Shown piece by piece: positions 6,062 to 8,581 of a DNA stretch of 8,581 nucleotides (position 1 is its first letter; every line of letters starts with the position of its first letter). Under the pieces are notes generated by a model. The model was not told the DNA's origin, made no database searches, and saw only the letters and a program-made list of their open reading frames with translations. The translations under genes were made by a program, and so were the position numbers. This stretch comes from an uncultured Bacilli bacterium (GTDB lineage Bacteria; Bacillota_I; Bacilli_A; RF39; UBA660): the NCBI GenBank assembly GCA_947628105.1, contig CANQYN010000045.1, positions 1-8,581 on the forward strand, in the 5' to 3' direction.

Positions 6062-6091
6062 TTGGACTTTATTATGATAATATGATATAGT
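6062..6091 (+). promoter_or_regulatory. Promoter of the S41 protease gene
   Basis: Extended -10 TGATATAGT (6083-6091) with a weak -35 TTGGAC (6062-6067) at an 18-base spacer. An alternative -10, GATAAT (6076-6081), overlaps the spacer. The promoter directly abuts the preceding terminator. The ribosome binding site is GGTGAT at 6098-6103. Confidence 0.6.
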
Positions 6092-6106
6092 AAGAATGGT
6101 GATAAT

Positions 6107-7459
6107 ATGGCAGAGGCAAAAAAAAATGAAAATAATAAAAAGTCAGTAAAAAAGAAAACAGTTAAAAAAGAGCCTAAAAAGGTATCGGTAAAAACATCTA
6201 AAGTAAGTTCTTTCAATAAAAATAAAGAAGAGAAAAAAACGATAAATTCTACTTCAACAATAGGAAAAAAGAAATCTGTTCTTTCTCCAACAAAAGGAGA
6301 ATTTAAAACGAAAGAAGTTGTCTTCCTTATCTTGTTAACTTGTATTGTCAGTTTAATAATGGGAGTTGCTTTATCGAGAAATTTTTCAAAGGGTCTTAAT
6401 TTAGATAAAAACTTAAAAACTTTTATTCGAAATTATAACTATGTATTAGAAAATAGTATCGGTGATGTAAATGGGGACGATTTAATTAAAGATGCTATGG
6501 CTGGAATGCTAGGAGGCCTAGATGATGATTATAGTGCCTTTATGGATGAGACGGAAAAAGAAAATTTCAATATTAATCTAGCGGGAGAATATACTGGAAT
6601 TGGAATTGAAATTGTCAGTGTAGAAAAAGGAAATCAAATTGTTAGTGTATATAGTGATAGTCCAGCAGAAAAAGCCGGATTAAAAGCAGGCGATATCATT
6701 ATAAAAGTAGATGATATGGATACAAAAGAAAAAAGCATTGATGAAGTTTCTAATTATATTAAAAAAGGAAAGAAAGAAGAATTTACAATCGTTGTATTAC
6801 GAGATAAAAAAGAAAAAACAATGACGATAAAAAGGGCTAAAGTAACTTTAACTTCTGTAACATCAAAAATAATTGAAAAAAATAATAAAAAGGTAGGATA
6901 TATTTATATAAGTATTTTTTCTAATGTATCGTATAAACAATTTAAAGAGAATTTAGAAAAATTAGAAGAACAAAATGTCGATTCTATTATTATCGACGTT
7001 CGTGATAATAACGGAGGACAGTTATCTGTCGCAACAAATATATTATCTTTATTCTTAGATTCTTCTCATGTTATCTATCAAACTGAAAAACAAGGAGTAA
7101 AAACGAAGTTTTATTCAAAAGGAAAGAAAACAAAACGATATCCTATTGTCGTGTTACAAAATAATAGTAGTGCTTCCGCATCAGAGATGTTAAGTGCGGC
7201 TTTAAAAGAAGAATATGGTGCTGACATTGTAGGAACTTATAGTTATGGAAAAGGAACTATTCAAGAGTTAGTAACATTGCCAGACGATAGTGAGTATAAA
7301 TTTACTACCAAAAAATGGTTAACACCAAAAGGAAATTGGATTAATAAAAAGGGAGTAGCGCCAGATTATACTGTTTCATTAAATAATAAATATTATGATG
7401 AGCCAACAGAAGAAAATGATAATCAGTTACAAAAAGCCTTAGAAGTAATAACAAAATAA
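6107..7459 (+). CDS. S41 family C-terminal processing peptidase with PDZ domain (CtpA/CtpB type)
   Basis: A 450-residue membrane-anchored serine protease of the tail-specific (Ctp/Prc) family, expected to cleave extracytoplasmic proteins near their C-termini. The order is: a very lysine-rich cytoplasmic tail (1-70), one membrane helix (71-90), a short helical part (about 100-150, with GMLGGLDDDYSAFM), a PDZ domain (about 161-246, GIGIEI then SPAEKAGLKAGDIIIKVDD), and the S41 domain (about 260-430, DVRDNNGG). The Ser/Lys/Gln catalytic set is intact: Ser357 in SSASASE, Lys382 in YGKGTIQ and Gln386, with the 25-residue Ser-Lys spacing of the family. The long basic tail before the anchor is unusual, since relatives usually start near the membrane helix. 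The gene has its own promoter and terminator. The natural substrate is unknown, and no partner is evident from the neighbours. Confidence 0.93.
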   Translation: MAEAKKNENNKKSVKKKTVKKEPKKVSVKTSKVSSFNKNKEEKKTINSTSTIGKKKSVLSPTKGEFKTKEVVFLILLTCIVSLIMGVALSRNFSKGLNLDKNLKTFIRNYNYVLENSIGDVNGDDLIKDAMAGMLGGLDDDYSAFMDETEKENFNINLAGEYTGIGIEIVSVEKGNQIVSVYSDSPAEKAGLKAGDIIIKVDDMDTKEKSIDEVSNYIKKGKKEEFTIVVLRDKKEKTMTIKRAKVTLTSVTSKIIEKNNKKVGYIYISIFSNVSYKQFKENLEKLEEQNVDSIIIDVRDNNGGQLSVATNILSLFLDSSHVIYQTEKQGVKTKFYSKGKKTKRYPIVVLQNNSSASASEMLSAALKEEYGADIVGTYSYGKGTIQELVTLPDDSEYKFTTKKWLTPKGNWINKKGVAPDYTVSLNNKYYDEPTEENDNQLQKALEVITK

Positions 7460-7463
7460 ATGT

Positions 7464-7490
7464 AAAAAAGTTCTTAGTTGAACTTTTTTT
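7464..7490 (+). terminator. Intrinsic terminator after the S41 protease gene
   Basis: Arms AAAAAAGTTC (7464-7473) and GAACTTTTTT (7480-7489) with a six-base loop and a T run to 7490. It starts five bases after the stop codon. Confidence 0.85.
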
Positions 7491-7491
7491 A

Positions 7492-7520
7492 TTGTACTTT
7501 TTTAGATAACAGTTTATAAT
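7492..7520 (+). promoter_or_regulatory. Promoter of the DUF402 gene
   Basis: TTGTAC (7492-7497) and a perfect TATAAT (7515-7520) with a 17-base spacer, immediately after the preceding terminator. The ribosome binding site AAGGGAAGGA (7527-7536) precedes ATG 7541. Confidence 0.65.
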
Positions 7521-7540
7521 GAAAAAAAGGGAAGGAATAT

Positions 7541-8095
7541 ATGAAAAAGATACAAGTAGGAGATAAATATAAAATACATAGTTATAAACATAATGGAAAA
7601 GTGCATCGTTCTTGGGATGAAGCGATAGTGCTAGATGTCAAAAAAAATTATATTGTTCTTGGAAATAAGAAGACAATGGTAACTCGAGCAGAAGGAATTT
7701 GTTGGAAGACAAGAGAACCTGCTATTATGTATTATTTTAAAAATCGTTGGTATAACATTATTGGTCAAATGAAAAAAGATGGATTTTCATATTATTGCAA
7801 TATCGCATCGCCTTTTATTTTAGAAGAAGGAACTGTAAAATATATTGATTATGATCTCGATTTAAGAATATTTCCTAATGGGGAATATCATGTACTAGAT
7901 AAGCTAGAATATGAATCATCTAAAAAAAAGATGCATTATTCTAAAAAATTAGATAAAGTAATTCAAAACGGATTAGCCGATTTAATTGCTCTTTATAAAA
8001 GTCATTCTAAAATTTTTGATCAAGATACAAATTATCAATATTATTTGTTGTATGAAAAATTAAAAAAAGAAGAAAAAAATAGTAATAAGAAATAA
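7541..8095 (+). CDS. DUF402 protein, YgaC/Ntdp-type nucleoside tri- and diphosphatase
   Basis: A 184-residue cytoplasmic protein of the DUF402 family, close in length to Bacillus YgaC (about 176). Family signatures run along its length: IHSYKHNGKVHRSW (12-25), TREPAIMYYF (57-66), WYNIIGQMKKDGFSYYCN (70-87), SPFI (90-93) and KYIDYDLDLRIFPNG (100-114), where the acidic residues Asp103, Asp105 and Asp107 are likely metal or substrate ligands. The Staphylococcus homologue is described as hydrolysing nucleoside tri- and diphosphates, so a role in nucleotide pool control is inferred. The C-terminal helix ends in a lysine-rich tail. It is a single-gene unit with its own promoter, directly upstream of the rRNA operon. 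The family call is very sure; the substrate range in this organism is unknown. Confidence 0.9.
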   Translation: MKKIQVGDKYKIHSYKHNGKVHRSWDEAIVLDVKKNYIVLGNKKTMVTRAEGICWKTREPAIMYYFKNRWYNIIGQMKKDGFSYYCNIASPFILEEGTVKYIDYDLDLRIFPNGEYHVLDKLEYESSKKKMHYSKKLDKVIQNGLADLIALYKSHSKIFDQDTNYQYYLLYEKLKKEEKNSNKK

Positions 8096-8110
8096 AATAT
8101 TGCATAGTAT

Positions 8111-8134
8111 AAATTAGGACGTAAGGTCTTATTT
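8111..8134 (+). terminator. Weak terminator-like hairpin after the DUF402 gene
   Basis: AAATTAGGAC and GTCTTATTT can pair around a GTAAG loop, with one G-T pair and one T-T mismatch, ending in a short T-rich tail. It is much weaker than the other terminators in the window. Confidence 0.4.
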
Positions 8135-8185
8135 TATAAAAAATGTCAATATTTTATTTTCTTTGAAAAAAGTTTAAAAATATTA

Positions 8186-8214
8186 TTGACAATGTGTTTT
8201 TAATTTGATATATT
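8186..8214 (+). promoter_or_regulatory. rRNA operon promoter P1
   Basis: A consensus -35 TTGACA (8186-8191), a 17-base spacer and -10 TATATT (8209-8214) preceded by TG at 8206-8207. A-tract-rich DNA lies directly upstream. This is among the strongest promoter matches in the window, as expected for rRNA. Confidence 0.85.
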
Positions 8215-8253
8215 AGTATTGCTTTCAACACAAATCCCTTTATTTTAAAGCAA

Positions 8254-8271
8254 AAAAAGTCGATTCAAAAG
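8254..8271 (+). repeat. Leader direct repeat, copy 1
   Basis: AAAAAGTCGATTCAAAAG matches the copy at 8375-8392 at 16 of 18 positions. It lies downstream of P1, as the second copy lies downstream of P2. Confidence 0.65.
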
Positions 8272-8298
8272 AGTTTAATAAATTTGATAAAAAAACTC

Positions 8299-8327
8299 TT
8301 GACTTAATAACCAGTATTTGATATACT
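8299..8327 (+). promoter_or_regulatory. rRNA operon promoter P2
   Basis: -35 TTGACT (8299-8304), a 17-base spacer and -10 TATACT (8322-8327) with an extended TGA at 8319-8321. It lies 113 bases downstream of P1, forming the tandem promoter layout common for rRNA operons. The start site would be near 8334. Confidence 0.85.
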
Positions 8328-8329
8328 GG
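8311..8329 (+). repeat. Inverted repeat covering the P2 -10 box
   Basis: Perfect 7-base arms CCAGTAT (8311-8317) and ATACTGG (8323-8329) with a five-base centre. It covers the extended -10 element of P2, so it could be an operator. It would also form a hairpin in the transcript from P1. Confidence 0.6.
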
Positions 8330-8334
8330 AAATG

Positions 8335-8370
8335 GCTTTTGTAAAGAAAGCGAAATGATCTTTGAAAACT
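8335..8370 (+). promoter_or_regulatory. rRNA leader boxB-like hairpin and boxA antitermination site
   Basis: GCTTT (8335-8339) pairs with AAAGC (8347-8351) as a small boxB-like stem near the P2 start. It is followed by TGATCTTTGAAAACT (8356-8370), which matches the boxA form of Firmicutes rRNA leaders. BoxA recruits the NusB/NusE antitermination complex, which lets polymerase pass terminators in the untranslated operon. Confidence 0.75.
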
Positions 8371-8374
8371 GAGC

Positions 8375-8392
8375 AAAAAGTCAATTCACAAG
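8375..8392 (+). repeat. Leader direct repeat, copy 2
   Basis: AAAAAGTCAATTCACAAG follows boxA directly. Its partner at 8254-8271 differs at two positions, 121 bases upstream. Confidence 0.65.
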
Positions 8393-8398
8393 TTAGGA

Positions 8399-8581
<183 letters not shown>

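Noticed and set aside
33..8095. Alternative genetic code with TGA as tryptophan, as in mycoplasmas
   Set aside because: Conserved tryptophans are all TGG and no gene needs TGA read-through to keep its family length.
8144..8191. TGTCAATA and TATTGACA as a divergent promoter pair or operator before the rRNA operon
   Set aside because: The - strand copy has no usable -10 at a 16-18 base spacing and no gene to drive; arms 32 bases apart in A+T-rich DNA are weak evidence.

Overview
The window looks like chromosomal DNA of a low-GC Gram-positive bacterium of the Bacilli/Mollicutes-related group, plausibly one of the uncultured gut lineages such as RF39 or Erysipelotrichia-like bacteria. This rests on strong A+T bias, a Firmicutes cdaA-cdaR pair, a YdcC-type lipoprotein, a YgaC-type DUF402 protein, GGTGA-type ribosome binding sites, sigma-A-like promoters that often carry an extended -10 (TGnTATAAT), and the 5' end of a 16S rRNA gene. 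Tryptophan is encoded by TGG and no TGA is read through, so the standard bacterial code applies rather than the mycoplasma code. The lineage is an inference from 149 bases of 16S and from protein resemblance.

Layout. Positions 1-1526 hold the 3' part of a VirD4/TraG-type coupling ATPase gene whose start lies outside the window. It is closed by a hairpin (1532-1571) whose right arm is also the ribosome binding site of a small rhodanese gene (1574-1861). Next comes the c-di-AMP module cdaA-cdaR (1992-4155), with overlapping genes and no glmM after it. A small membrane protein gene (DUF378, 4177-4368) is convergent and shares a bidirectional terminator with cdaR. Then four genes lie on the + strand: a LolA-fold lipoprotein (4469-5470), a membrane-anchored thioredoxin-like protein without a CXXC motif (5520-6047), an S41 PDZ protease (6107-7459) and a DUF402 nucleoside phosphatase (7541-8095). 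A 337-base gap carries two tandem rRNA promoters and an antitermination leader, followed by the start of 16S rRNA (about 8433 to beyond the end).

How it works together. Apart from cdaA-cdaR, most genes look like single-gene units, each with its own promoter and usually its own intrinsic terminator. The terminators often overlap stop codons or the next start signal. The shared theme from 1992 to 7459 is the cell envelope: c-di-AMP synthesis and its extracytoplasmic regulator, a lipoprotein, and two N-in/C-out single-pass proteins with basic cytoplasmic tails. I see no clear complete new multi-gene system. The most interesting signals are the terminator/ribosome-binding-site overlap at 1532-1576, the apparently duplicated rRNA promoter-leader module with a palindrome over the P2 -10 box, the degenerate thioredoxin-like protein, and the unusual cytoplasmic tails of CdaR, the S41 protease and the coupling ATPase.
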